A stretch of DNA of 64,000 bases from Tubiluchus corallicola. Its lineage: Eukaryota; Priapulida; Priapulimorpha; Priapulimorphida; Tubiluchidae. The stretch covers positions 62,001 through 126,000 of the forward strand of contig JAQGDQ010000340.1 of the NCBI GenBank assembly GCA_030141605.1, in the 5' to 3' direction. Position 1 is the first letter of the stretch. Each line of letters starts with the position of its first letter. The notes under the pieces were generated by a model. It worked only from the letters and a program-made list of their open reading frames with translations. It was not told the DNA's origin and ran no database searches. Position numbers and translations under genes: made by a program. Below are positions 24,321 to 36,500 of this stretch, piece after piece.

Positions 24321-26530
24321 TATTTTCGTTTGGATCGTTGAAGAGATTCTTTTGAAATTTCTTCTGAAATTTCTGAAAAGTCTTCTGAAATAATAATAAT
24401 ATAATAATACCTCTAAAAAACACAGTTTACCAATTTAGAATTTGGAATTATTTTTTTCCGATATTTGATTTTTCCGGAACGAAAGGCATGTTTTTTAGCT
24501 TTTCTGGAAAAAAATCACATTTAACATTTGTAGACTTGACATTGTCATCCGGTTTAATGTAGAAGTCTTAGTTTTTAGACGATATATAGGTTTTACACAT
24601 CAAATGTACACCCAGGAAAGTTCAAATGTGACTTAGGTAAGTCAAATGCAGATGCGGTACTTTGAATAAATCGGTAATTAAGTCATTTAAGTACAAATTA
24701 CAAAAAGATAAACCCAAATTAAAATTATATTTTATGGTCATGGTGCTATCGGCAGCATCAATTTGTATTATATTTAATTATACTTAATTAATTTGCAACT
24801 ATTTGTATGGACGTTAATACATTTTTTTAAATGTAAAGAAAATGTTTATTTGATAAGAACACTTAAACGCTTAAGATTTCTTAAAAACCATTGTTAACAC
24901 ATTTGAACTACCTAAATCTACATTTGAGTTACCAAGACACATTTGAATTACCTAAATCAACATTTGAGTTAACATAGGTCTATATTTGACATGTAAAACG
25001 TGTAAAAGAAATCTCATATTCACAAGATTTTTTCAAAAGCTAAAAATTAGAATAGCATTTGATTCTAGTGATTTATTAGTTACTTTTAGCACATAAACTT
25101 TGTTAATTATAAATATATAAACATAAGTTGTTGTTTTTGCCAAGCAAGATGATTTATACCATTTATTTCCTGAAGTCAACTCACCCAGTTATATTGGTCT
25201 TCTTCTTCCGTCTTTGTCTCCGTCTCCGTATGAGTACTACATTCAGGACCCAGTATTTTTCTAATTTTTCTAAAGTATCAGAAAACAATCAAATGAATTT
25301 TTAACATTAGGCAAGTCATAGCCAATGAAAGTAAATAGTAAGAAAAAGGAACATCACTACTGAATGGCAAAGTTATAACACAAACCACTATCATTATAGT
25401 TTATAAATATAGGCGTGAAAAGCATATGTGTAAAAGCATGTGCAATTTTCACACTTGGATCATTGCAAATCCGGATTGTCAATCCGAATTGTTCACCAAC
25501 TAACGCAAAAAATTAGAATAGCTAATCATAATATGTTATTGTTATTATTTTACAGGTTGAAAAGTCCATGGGCCATTATTACCCTGTAATCAGGTAATTT
25601 GCCATCTTGATTTCAAGTATCCTAATTAATATGGAATAAACACACACTTCCTTCCTGTAAGTTAAATCAAGAAATCAATAACTGTGGCCTCACTTTACCG
25701 TTTCTCATAATACATTTGGGAAATAGAATAATATGAATGTATAATTACACAGAAACAAAAAGAAAATAAACCCAACAATCAACATTTTGATTTTCAATAA
25801 TACACCTCTCGAGAACCACGCCAGTATGGCATATCTTGAGCTAATGTGTTTTTACGCTATTTGCATGGATGTGCCCTTGCTAACTAGTTTTTGAATGTAA
25901 AAGCATAATGTTAAATTTACATCATAATCATTCAAGTCTATGTAATTAGCTGAATTAGGCTTCTTTCATTCATCTATATAAATAACAATTTTTCTGTGCC
26001 AAAACCCTAGCTAGCCAGGAGTCACAATCACCATGTTACTACTTTGCTTGTTATCGAGGATGACTATGGTTACAGTATAATAGGCATGTCTAAAGTCTTT
26101 TTGTATTAGACTTAACGTATACATTTAACGTAATAATGCTGCAATTTAGTCATACTGTAATTTCTTTTCTGTTTACTAAAATGTAGAACTAAAACGTAGG
26201 TCTTTTATAATAGAACAGTAAACCTTTATTACTAAACTTGTACTAATTACTCTTGTTTCATCGTCATTGTAAATATCATCATTTTAGAAAAGCAATATTC
26301 ATCAATAATTATGCAAATATTTTAATTACTCGTTCTTGTTTTCGATATAAAAGTAAAAATACATACAATTAGGTACAAATAAAACTTGATTCTGTATTGA
26401 TTTGCATAGAAAATGCGAAAGTCACTGAGGGCATTCGGGCATTCAGTCGCCCAAGTTTTGTTCTCGCGCATATTTTTAGAAAATTCAATTTTTTACATAA
26501 AGTTGAAAAGTTAAAAACATTCACTTAAAT
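24321..26530. other. AT-rich intergenic sequence
   Basis: Nothing recognised except the doubtful exon at 25185-25269. There is a short TTCTGAAAT repeat near 24350-24390. Confidence 0.6.
25185..25269 (-). CDS. Candidate isolated exon, unknown gene
   Basis: TACTTTAG acceptor, then a 28-codon open frame reading KIRKILGPECSTHTETETK and EEEDQYNW, then a GTGAGT donor. It is acidic and low-complexity. The phase (two bases needed upstream) does not join exon F of the ankyrin/Mab-21 gene, so any parent gene is unknown. Confidence 0.25.
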
Positions 26531-26888
26531 CGTTAAAATTAATATTGTTGCGGGCAAGCTTACTAAGGGTTGGCTTTGCGCATGCACATCATTTGCTATA
26601 AAAGAAGTGAGCACGTAGACTTCTGTGATTGTCACATTCACCATGTGTGTTGCTCTTTCCCGTGCCTAGTAGTGGCTGTCATTTTGGTAGCAACGTCATA
26701 GTTTGAGCTTACTTAATAATCTTTTATCCTTGTGCACTCCCACCTACAGCACGGTCATAAGAAGGCTGACTGCTCAGCCGTCTTCACGACCCTCAATCAC
26801 CTGGCGGCTCCCAGCCGAGGGCTTCGCAACAATATTTTCAAACAATGAAAATATTTTCGACAAGTCAAAAACACAGTGGTTATTCTTG
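26531..26888. other. Possible promoter-like stretch, unassigned
   Basis: GCTATAAAAGAAG near 26605, followed by moderately GC-rich text and a short hairpin (CTGACTGCTCAGCCGTC). No gene follows; it may belong to the inverted-repeat element to its right. Confidence 0.3.
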
Positions 26889-27067
26889 ACAACAAAATGG
26901 CACTTCTTTATTGCTTATGTTTCGATGGAAATTTGCATCGTTAACAGAGCTCTTTCACAATATAGATAATACAGTAGTGTTCACTGCTTTATAATCTGAT
27001 GACTTGTGAATGTGGGCTGATGATGATGCAAGTGTCGAAACGTAAGCAATAAGGAACTTCCATGTTG
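26889..27067. mobile_element. Inverted-repeat fragment with Penelope-like/hammerhead-like end
   Basis: 26889-26925 and 27031-27067 are imperfect inverted repeats of about 35 bases around TTATTGCTTAYGTTTCGA. The second arm contains CTGATGA...CGAAACG, the spacing seen in hammerhead motifs at Penelope-like element ends, but stem II pairs poorly. No RT or endonuclease frame was found nearby. Confidence 0.3.
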
Positions 27068-27393
27068 TAATCATGAACAGCTGTTGTGCTGATTGAGTTA
27101 CAGAAAACAGGCGTATAAACCTGATGCTTATAACAGATTTCTGACACGTGACCTACATTTACAGTTACTGTTATTTCATACCTTACAAGGGCTTGAATTT
27201 CATCATTCCTTAGGTACTTCCGCTGTACCTAAAACAAAATTATTCTTGACTAGCAGAAAACAGATTGTGAAATGTAATAACAAAACAGTCACCTTTACTT
27301 TCAGTAGTGCAGCTTGCAAAATGAATAAATCAATTAAAAAGATCAAATATATAGCGATTTCCAAATTGGCCAACAATTCTGTTGCATGAAAAT

Positions 27394-27558
27394 TTAATAC
27401 AAAACTCTTATACAAACCCGTTCTAAGAGGAAGACGGTCTCACGATAATATAGATGTGGTTCTTTTCGTAACAACTCACGGAGCTTTTTAAGCAAGGGTA
27501 TTATTGCTTGCTCGTGACCGGAATCTAAGCATTCCTCAATATTGCTGAACAAACACAT
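27394..27558 (-). CDS. Exon F: terminal exon of the ankyrin/Mab-21 gene
   Basis: Acceptor TTTATTTCAG, then MCLFSNIEECLDSGHEQAII and a leucine/arginine-rich helix (LLKKLRELLRKEPHLYYRET), ending at TAA; 54 codons, phase 0, matching the donor of exon E. It lies about 0.9 kb downstream of exon E with no other convincing exon between. It probably supplies the last helices of the Mab-21 fold (inference). Confidence 0.65.
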   Translation of the reverse strand: MCLFSNIEECLDSGHEQAIIPLLKKLRELLRKEPHLYYRETVFLLERVCIRVLY

Positions 27559-30500
27559 CTGAAATAAAAGTAGATATAGACGATAAACTTGCATAGGTGT
27601 GAGCAGAAGGCAGACTGCAAAGAAAAGAGGGATGTGTGAAATAAATAAAGAAAGAGAATGAAATACTATTGTGATAGAAATAGTGAAGATATGACAAATG
27701 AACTAAATTTGATAATGATGAAAAAATTGAAGATCAGATTTACATGAAAATACAAAAATCAGTATGGAGTCACACCAATTATAACAATGGGGCGGAATTA
27801 AAAGTTATTGATTTTACTCTGAAAAACTAGGACTCAATGTGTTTGTAATGCATGATCAGTAATGCGTGATACGTATTTAGACGATAGCCATCATGTTCGA
27901 ATGAGTACGTATCATGCCTTACGTATTAAGTACACATTGAAGCATTGCATCGTGTTTAAATATAATTGTTGTAAACGTATCTCGTATTACAGACCACGCA
28001 TCACGCATTACATGCATATGAAGTCGTACATTTAGCCAAAAATTTTAGCACTATTGGCCAAAATACATGATCACATCAAAATCTCTTCCACAGTGTGCAG
28101 GATGGTAAATAACCTTTGCTAGTGTGTGGTATAAAGGCAAAGGTTAATAATACAGAAGAAATCATTACAAAATATTGTTCAGGCAATTTCCACTCAATGC
28201 TGCCTTGCCCAGTTGGGATTCTGTTTTGCGCTACCCAGTATAAATGTTTTGCAGGTAGGAAAGCGCAGATGTTACTCTAATCTTCCAAAAAATAAACGAA
28301 AAACAATTTTAAAGATTTCCCGCGTGTACCTTGTGTAGCAGAACAGATTTACTGATAATAATCAATGAAGATTTTAAGTTATTTAAAACATGAAAAATGC
28401 TGAAAGTTTAACAATGCACGCAAAAGTTTGAAATGATCTAAAAACAGTAATGTAGCTAATGATCTATAAAATACCTGTGCAAATTTCAACCGTGCATGAG
28501 ACCACTGATGAAGTTGCTCCCAATAGAGAAACCCGAGGTTAGTTGGTACAGTGTTTCTTCTGATATGATCACAAATGTCTTCTGCGCATATTTCCATCAA
28601 ATCCAAAAGAAACATACCCCCAATATGCTTATAGGCATGTTCTTTAAGTACATTTACACTTTCAAGAAGGTGGTGAGGCATGTGCTTTTTATTGCAGCAT
28701 TCTAAAATGTACGTGAATATCCCTAAAACTCGATTCAAAACTTTGTCGTCCTTCCAGTGTAAGTCATCCTGATAGCAGCTGGCTTCATGAATTGAAGCTG
28801 TTTTAACTACGTAAGAATCTATAAGACTGTTGGGATGGCATTTCAGCGTAGAAAATATATGCATGTAACGATTCTTGGATTTTTTTTGCTTTAGGTTATC
28901 AATGGTTTTTGCTTGCTGAGAATAAAGGTCATCATTAAGCAAAGCTTTTGTCAGAATTATTCCTTCTTTCTTCTGCTCACTCATGTTTCCAACAAGTTGA
29001 CTTTCATACACAGCCATAGATATGGCACAGTAATTTTCCCCTGCATCAGGACATGGCTTAAATACAAGGTGATAAGAAGTAACTGAGCCAGTGTCACATG
29101 ATGTCATCATCCTTGCCGGTTTTCCTGGTACTTCTATAGCAGGTGTCATGTCTAATGAGATAGGTAGTGGTGCATCGTAATAGTCTCCAGTTGGCATGTA
29201 CATCAGTTTGAAGCATGTACAAACCTTATTCCACAATATATCAACAAACTTAAAAGATTCCGTTATTTCTGAGTCTTCCTTGAAAGTTGCATTCATAGCC
29301 CAGGATAAAAGAATAACAAAATAGCTCTTAAAGTTGTCAATAGAAAACCTGCCATTTTCAATAAACTCGGGAAACATTCTCATGGCTTTGTCACCTAACG
29401 TAATTTTTACATATCCTGCTTCGTCGGTTTCTTCGACATTCAGATCCAAGCATAAGCTTTTCAAGATGATGAAAAAATCAAACTCATCCGGTAACCCAGC
29501 TTTGATTCCGCATGCACTGCTGCCAACGAGCTTGTAGAAAGAATCAAACCTTTCATCTATTTCTCGCAATTTAGTACATACTCTGGCAGCTAAGGCTTCA
29601 ATTTTTGTTCCGATAACATGATTTTCAGGAGTCGGTGCAAGACGTCCTATGCCAAGGAGCTCAAGTACTTGTTTCACCGATTTACGATATAAGTCTTTCT
29701 TTAGCAACAAATTCCTGCATTTCGTTTTAAATGTAAACTGGCTATTGGACCCAGTCTTTTTATTGGCTGTTACATACTGAAATGTTAGCAGATAACCAAC
29801 AGTCTCTCGTAGTTCTTTGTTTAGGATTTCATTTGTTGCTCTTTTAATATACAACTCCACTGCAGTCGTGCCATCAGAATTTGGTTTCTCAATGTCAATG
29901 CCATGTTTCACTAATGAAGTCACCACTCCGGATTCCAAAGTTACTCCTTCATCAGCAGCAAAATGCAGTGCCGTCCTACCATCATCGTCAGTCAAGTTAG
30001 GATCTGCGCCCGTTTCTAGTAGCAAACTGACAATGCGTTCTTTACTGCTCTTGGCTGCAAGCATCAATGCTGTATTACCATAATTGTCAGTCAAGTCAGG
30101 ATCTGCGCCTGTTCCTAGTAGCAAACTGACAATGCGTTCTTTACCGCTCCTGGCTGCAAGCATCAATGCTGTCCTACCATCATTGTCAGTCAAGTCAGGA
30201 TCTGCATCTGTTCCTAGTAGCCAACTAACAATGCATTCTTTACCGTTCCTGGCTGCAAACATCAATGCTGTGCTACCAGCATTGTCAGTCAAGTTAGGAT
30301 CTGCATCTGTTCCTAGTAGCCAACTAACAATGCATTCTTTACCGTTCCTGGCTGCAAACATCAATGCTGTGCTACCAACATTGTCAGTCAAGTTAGGATC
30401 TGCGCCTGCTTCTAGTAGCAAACTAACAATGCATTCTTTACCGTTCCTGGCTGCAAACATCAATGCTGTGCTACCAGCATTGTCAGTCAAGTTAGGATCT

Positions 30501-33500
30501 GCACCTGCTTCTAGTAGCCAACTAACAATGAGTTCTTCACCCTTCGTGACTGCATGCATCAATGCTGTGTATCCAAGCTTCCTATCTTTAACATTGACAT
30601 CAGCACGATCTTGTATTAGCCGTTTTACTCTATCGGAATTATTAGAGTTTATTGCTCTGAGGAGTTTTGTGTCACCATCTTGGTCTATCTCGTCGATGCC
30701 ATCAATCTGAAACTAGTTTAAACCAAAGAAACTATTGAAACTAAGTTTTGACTTGCAATTTTTGCAAATCGTTAAATTTTTAGTGATCAGTCATTGTGAC
30801 TTGAGTTTGAATCAAATCAGTTAAAACTTTGAAAAATTAAAGCTTTCTTCCGCTTTCTTTTTGACAATTTTGACTAGCTGGGCTGAAGACCATTAATAAG
30901 AAAGTGAAATTTACACCATCTCAATCTGCATAGTCTGGTGAAGTTTTGCCAATGCCGATGACAAATAATGCGCAAACTTTCTGTTTGTTTAACAACTGCC
31001 AGTTTAACAATATTGTCAGTTAAGCATCACTGATCCTGTTCAGTACAAGTATCTGTGACTATAGGGTCTAACGCTCGCTCATTTCGTTCACCTTACTGTC
31101 TCTGGGTGTTTATTTTGCTGACGCATGATGTACTAACATGATGACACATGATGTACTCCGAACGTGACAAAGTGACAAAGACCCGTCTGCTGGTTTAGTG
31201 CCTCGTCTTGGAAGTATAGCCATGATGGTCTTTTACACACATTTTTTGCACGTAACGTAACCTTTGGTCAGTTTAGGACAGGAGGTTGATTGACAGTTGT
31301 GAACTGGCATTAAGCTACACTTCTTAATAGTGTGACGGGACTCACTGAATGGATAATCTAATGCACTTTATGCACAATGGAAGATGCTGAGGTTGATAAA
31401 CCTCTATTGGTTCAGTGGCTTATCTTGACAGAACAACCCTAATAATGTCTCGGAGTCCGTTCATGTTAAAAGTATCTTATTGAATAAGCCCAGCCTTTAA
31501 ATGTTGAATTCCAGCTTACAGGGTTTCAACTTTTACAGAAAAAAACTACAACTATAAACAGATGTAAGCTAAAAACTTTTACTCGTATTACAAATGCTTG
31601 CCAATACGTTAGTAATGGTCATCACCATCATCGTCGCTGCTGCCATTGCCTGGCAAAATGGCAGGACAACACCAAGAACTATTACCTTCATGTGACGCAT
31701 AACATCATCTTTGTATTTGATAGTTACCGCTTCCACTTCCTTGGAAAGCTCTTAAAACAAAACGGAGTGACCAGATGGAGTAAACATATTTTGATTAGCT
31801 GGAGTAAACTGGTCAGAGGTGATCATTAAACACCTTACTTGGGATCTAGAGGTTGGAATAACCCACTAATAGGTGTGAGAATGAATCTTCTACAATACTA
31901 TCTTTTCCTGCAATATTCTCTACAGTAAATATGTAAACATGTTGATGTGATATGTTCTTGTATGGCGTTTGCATGCACCTTTGCCTCCTAAATGTATTTT
32001 GTATGTCCAATCAGACAATATATCAACAACTGTAAAGGGGTAACGACAATGCTTTTGCATTTTGCCTTTGCCTTCAGGCATTACCTTCACTAATGAAGTC
32101 ACCACTCCTGATTCCGATGTTAGTTCTTGCTCCTGCAAGTTAGGATCTGCACCTGCTTCTAGTAGCAAACTAACAATGTGTTCATAACCTTTCCTGTCTG
32201 CAAGCATCAATGCTGTATCTCCATATGGATCTTTAACATTAACGTCAACACCATGTTTCAATAATGAAGTCACCACTCCTGATTCCAATCTTTCTTCTTT
32301 ATCAGCAGCAATATGCAGTGCCGTCCTACCGTAACCATCAGTCAAGTTAGGATCTGCGCCTGCTTCTAGTAGCAAACTAACAATGCGTTCGTAGCCTTTC
32401 CTGGCTGCATGCATCAACGCTGTACTAAATATTCCAGTAAAGTTAGGATCTGCGCCTGCTTCTAGTAGCAAACTAATAATGTGTTCTTTACCCATCCTGG
32501 CTGCAAGCATCAACGCTGTATTACCGTAACCATCAGTCAAGTTAAGATCTGCGCCTGCTTCTAGTAGCAAACTAACAATGAGTTCTTTACCCATCCTGAC
32601 TGCAAGCATCAACGCTGTATTACCATAATTATCAGTCAAGTCAGGATCTGCGCATGCTTCTAGTAGCAAACTAACAATGCATTCTTTACCCATCCTGGCT
32701 GCAAGCATCAATGCTGTCCTACCATAATTATCAGTCAAGTCAGGATCTGCACCTGCTTCTAGTAGCAAACTAACAATGAGTTCTTTACGCATCCTGACTG
32801 CATAAATCAACGCTGTCCTACCATCATTGTCAGTCAAGTTAAGATCTGTGCCTGCTTCTAGTAGCCAACTGACAATGCATTCTTTACCATTCCTGGCTGC
32901 CAGCATCAACACTGTCCTACCATAATTGTCAGTCAGGTTAAGATCTGCGCCTGTTTCTAGTAGCAAACTGACAATGCGTTCTTTACCGTTCCTGGCTGCA
33001 AGCATCAACACTGTAATACCATAATTGCCAGTCAAGTTAGTATCTGCACCTGCTTCTAGTAGCAAACTAACAATGCGTTCTTTACGCCACCTGACTGCAT
33101 ACATCAACGCTGTATATTCCCAGGAAAATTCCCAGGAAAATTCAACATAATCAGCAATCAAGTTAGGATCTGCATCTGGTTGTGGTAGCAAACTAACAAT
33201 CAATTGATTTATCCTCACTTCATGCATCAACGCTGTATGTTCCGATGAAAATTTAACATTATTAGCAATCAAGTTAGGATCTGCACCTGCTTCTACTAGC
33301 CAACTAACAATGCGTTCTTTACCCATCCTGACTGCATACGTCAACGCTGTATATTCCCATGAAAATTTAACATTATTAGCAATCAAGTTAGGATCTGCAC
33401 CTGCTTCTAGTAGCAAACTAACAATGAGTTCATTATCTTTCCCGACTGCATGCATCAACGCTGTGCTACCAGCATTGTCAGTCAAGTTAGGATCTGCACC

Positions 33501-36500
33501 TGCTTCTAGTAGCAAACGAACAATGAGTTCATTATCTTCACTGACTGCATGCATCAATGCTGTGTATCCATTGTTCCTATCTTTAACATCGACGTCATCA
33601 TGATGTTGTATTAACCATTTTACTCTCTCGGTAACACCAAATTTTGCTGCTCTGTGGAGTTTTGTATAACCATCTTGGTCTATCTCATCGATGCCGCCAA
33701 TCTGCAACAAATTTAAAACCAAAGAAACTATTGAAACTAAGTTTTGACCTGCAATTTTCGCAAATCGTTAAATTTTTAGTGATCAGTCATTACCACTTGA
33801 GAACAAATCAAAAAAGGTAACAGTGTGAAAAATTAAAGCCGAGACGTACGTTTTAAGATTTAAGAACACATTTTATTCATTCTTTTCTGTACTCACATTG
33901 AGTGCGTGACTATTATTTTTTCATTATTTATGGGTAATTGTAGCTCAATTAATAACCAAAAATTGGGAGACGAGGCATTATTTGATTTGAAATAATACAT
34001 TTACTAACCATGGTTGTAAATTGATATTTTGTATGCAGAAAAATCACAAAAAGAAATGCTTAGAATAATTTTGCATTATAAAAAATTAGATTATATTAGA
34101 ATTAATGATTCATACTGATTAGCTAAACAAATGCTCTTAATACAAACAGGTTAGCTGCACAAACTGTTTGAGTGAGTATTTCCAAAGTGAATAGGATGCT
34201 TTGTGTACCCCACTGCGGTTATTACGCTGGTGGAACATTGTTAAATCGTGTCTTATTCTGGCATGAACATTTTAAATTATTATATTTAGTTACACAAGTC
34301 TTTCCAGCTGGTAAGCGAAATGGTAAGTAATACAGATTTGAATGGAAAGCTTTTTGGATCATAATTTAACACTGCCTTTTCTTCCCCTGATTTATACTTG
34401 CATAGGTGATGTCATCTAATGGCGACGGAACAGTAATGCGGGAGATTTAAAATGAAAACAAAAAATCCTTTTAACGCGAGTATGATATACTCATTAAATT
34501 TGATTCAGACAAATGTAATTTTTAATGCCATTTTTCTGAAACCTGCTTTAGGCATCCCTTTTCTTGTAATTTAAATTAATAACTATCTTTGATAATGAAA
34601 ACATCATTGAACAAGCTATAGAGTCAGTGCTAATGACTTGAGCAAAAAAGTGAAAACACAGCAAACACAATTAAGAGATTCAAGTAACAGCCGATTGCTC
34701 ATTTAGCAACTGCCAGTTTAACAACATTGTCAGTCAAGCATCACTGATCCTGTTCAGTACAAGTATCTGTGACCATTGGGTCTAACACTCACTCATTTCA
34801 TTCACCTTACTGTCTCTGGGTGTTTATTTTGCTGACGAATGATGTACTAACATGATGACACATGATGCACTCCAAACGTGACAAAGACACCTCAGCTGGT
34901 TTAGTGCCTCGTCTTGAAGAATAGCCTTGATAGTCTTTTAAACACATTTTTTGCATGTAACGTACCCTTTGGTCAGGATAGGAAAGTTGATAACAACTGT
35001 CAATGACAGGAGATTCATTGACAGTTGTGAATAGGCATTAAGCAACACTTCTTAATAGTGTGATGGGACTCACTGAATTGATAATCTAATGCACTTACAG
35101 TAGCTTGTTCATTTGCCGAATATGTTGTAATCTGTTGTTCATTAGCATCTCCAGAAACCTGCATGAATCAAGTAACAGACAGACATTACTACCCATTAAA
35201 TAAATACAAATGCATTGATTAAATACAACAGTTTGAATACAAACACACTAGTGTTTAATTAAATATCGAAAAGTGGCAAAACAAAACAATTGTGAACTCG
35301 CCTTGAACTATCCTACACTGTCTTAATATATTTTCTTGACATTTTGACTACCTTACCTGAAAAATATCAACGTAATTACCACTTTTTAGTACTTTCAACT
35401 GGTTACGTCTTTCTCGAGACAAAAAGCATCAAAATTTTCATTTGCTGAGAAAGTTGTAAACATTTGGAATGCTCTGGACTCTCATGTAGTTCTCCCTACT
35501 AATTTGTCAGTTTTCACTAAAAGATTAGCTAATGTTAATTTACTGACCTATTGTAACTTTATCCGAAACATGTAACATTGTCATTGGCATAACTGGTTCT
35601 CTCCAAATCATATTACTGTGTAAAACTTGTTGCATATAGTATATAATTAATATTCAGGTACATTTTATTGGATCTTTTTGATGAAATATTTTAGGGTCTT
35701 GTTTTTAGAAATTTCATTTTTGCGCATCTTTTTATGTCTGATAGAATCAGCGTATGTGCGCTTGCGCCTGCTGATTCTTTCTTTTATACAATTTTATTAT
35801 ATGTATAAATGTCAATAATAAATAAACAAATAATAAATAAATGTGAATCTGTTGATACTCAGGTTCGTGTAGAAAATGAAACTTGTTTGCTTTATACTGT
35901 TTAACAAGCTTGATTGACAACAAAGCGCATGATCTGCTAGTTACAGTTATTAAAGAAATATCAAAATGACCTTAAAACCAACATGTTTTGCCCTATTAGC
36001 ATAATTGAGAATTTAAGTTAGTGCACTGTACCTCAAGAGCGCGGTGGTTATTATGGACTGTCGTTCTCTTACATAGTTGATATAAATCATTCAGTGACTT
36101 TAGTAGCTCTTCAACTCTGTCCATGTTGTGTTCCAGTGATGTTATAATCTGTTGTTCATTAGCATCTCCAGAAACCTGCATGAATCAAGTAACAGACAGA
36201 CAAATGCGTTGATTAAACACAACAGTTTGAATACAAACACACTAGTGTTTAATTAAATATCGAAAAGTGGCAAAACAAAATAATCCTGAACTCGCCTTGA
36301 ACTATCTTACACTGTCTTAATATATTTTCTTGATATTTTGACTACCTTACCCGAAAAATATCAACGTAATTACCACTTATTAGTGCTATTTAAAAACAAT
36401 AGCTTAATCAGTTTTAACTGTGTGGCCACATTTCTGATCTCATGTACTGTAAAATAAAAGCTCGACATCTGTGACCCAAGCAACCCTCCCATGACACCCT

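Noticed and set aside
30084-30710. 208-codon plus-strand frame opposite exon E (also 29817-30083 and 33310-33603)
   Set aside because: Shadow of the 99-bp ankyrin repeats on the other strand; the composition (LPSLSVKSGSA repeats) is just their reverse complement.
33702-33722. ATG at 33722 as start of the second ankyrin frame
   Set aside because: Homology with exon E begins right after a CAG acceptor at 33702; the seven upstream codons are intron sequence.
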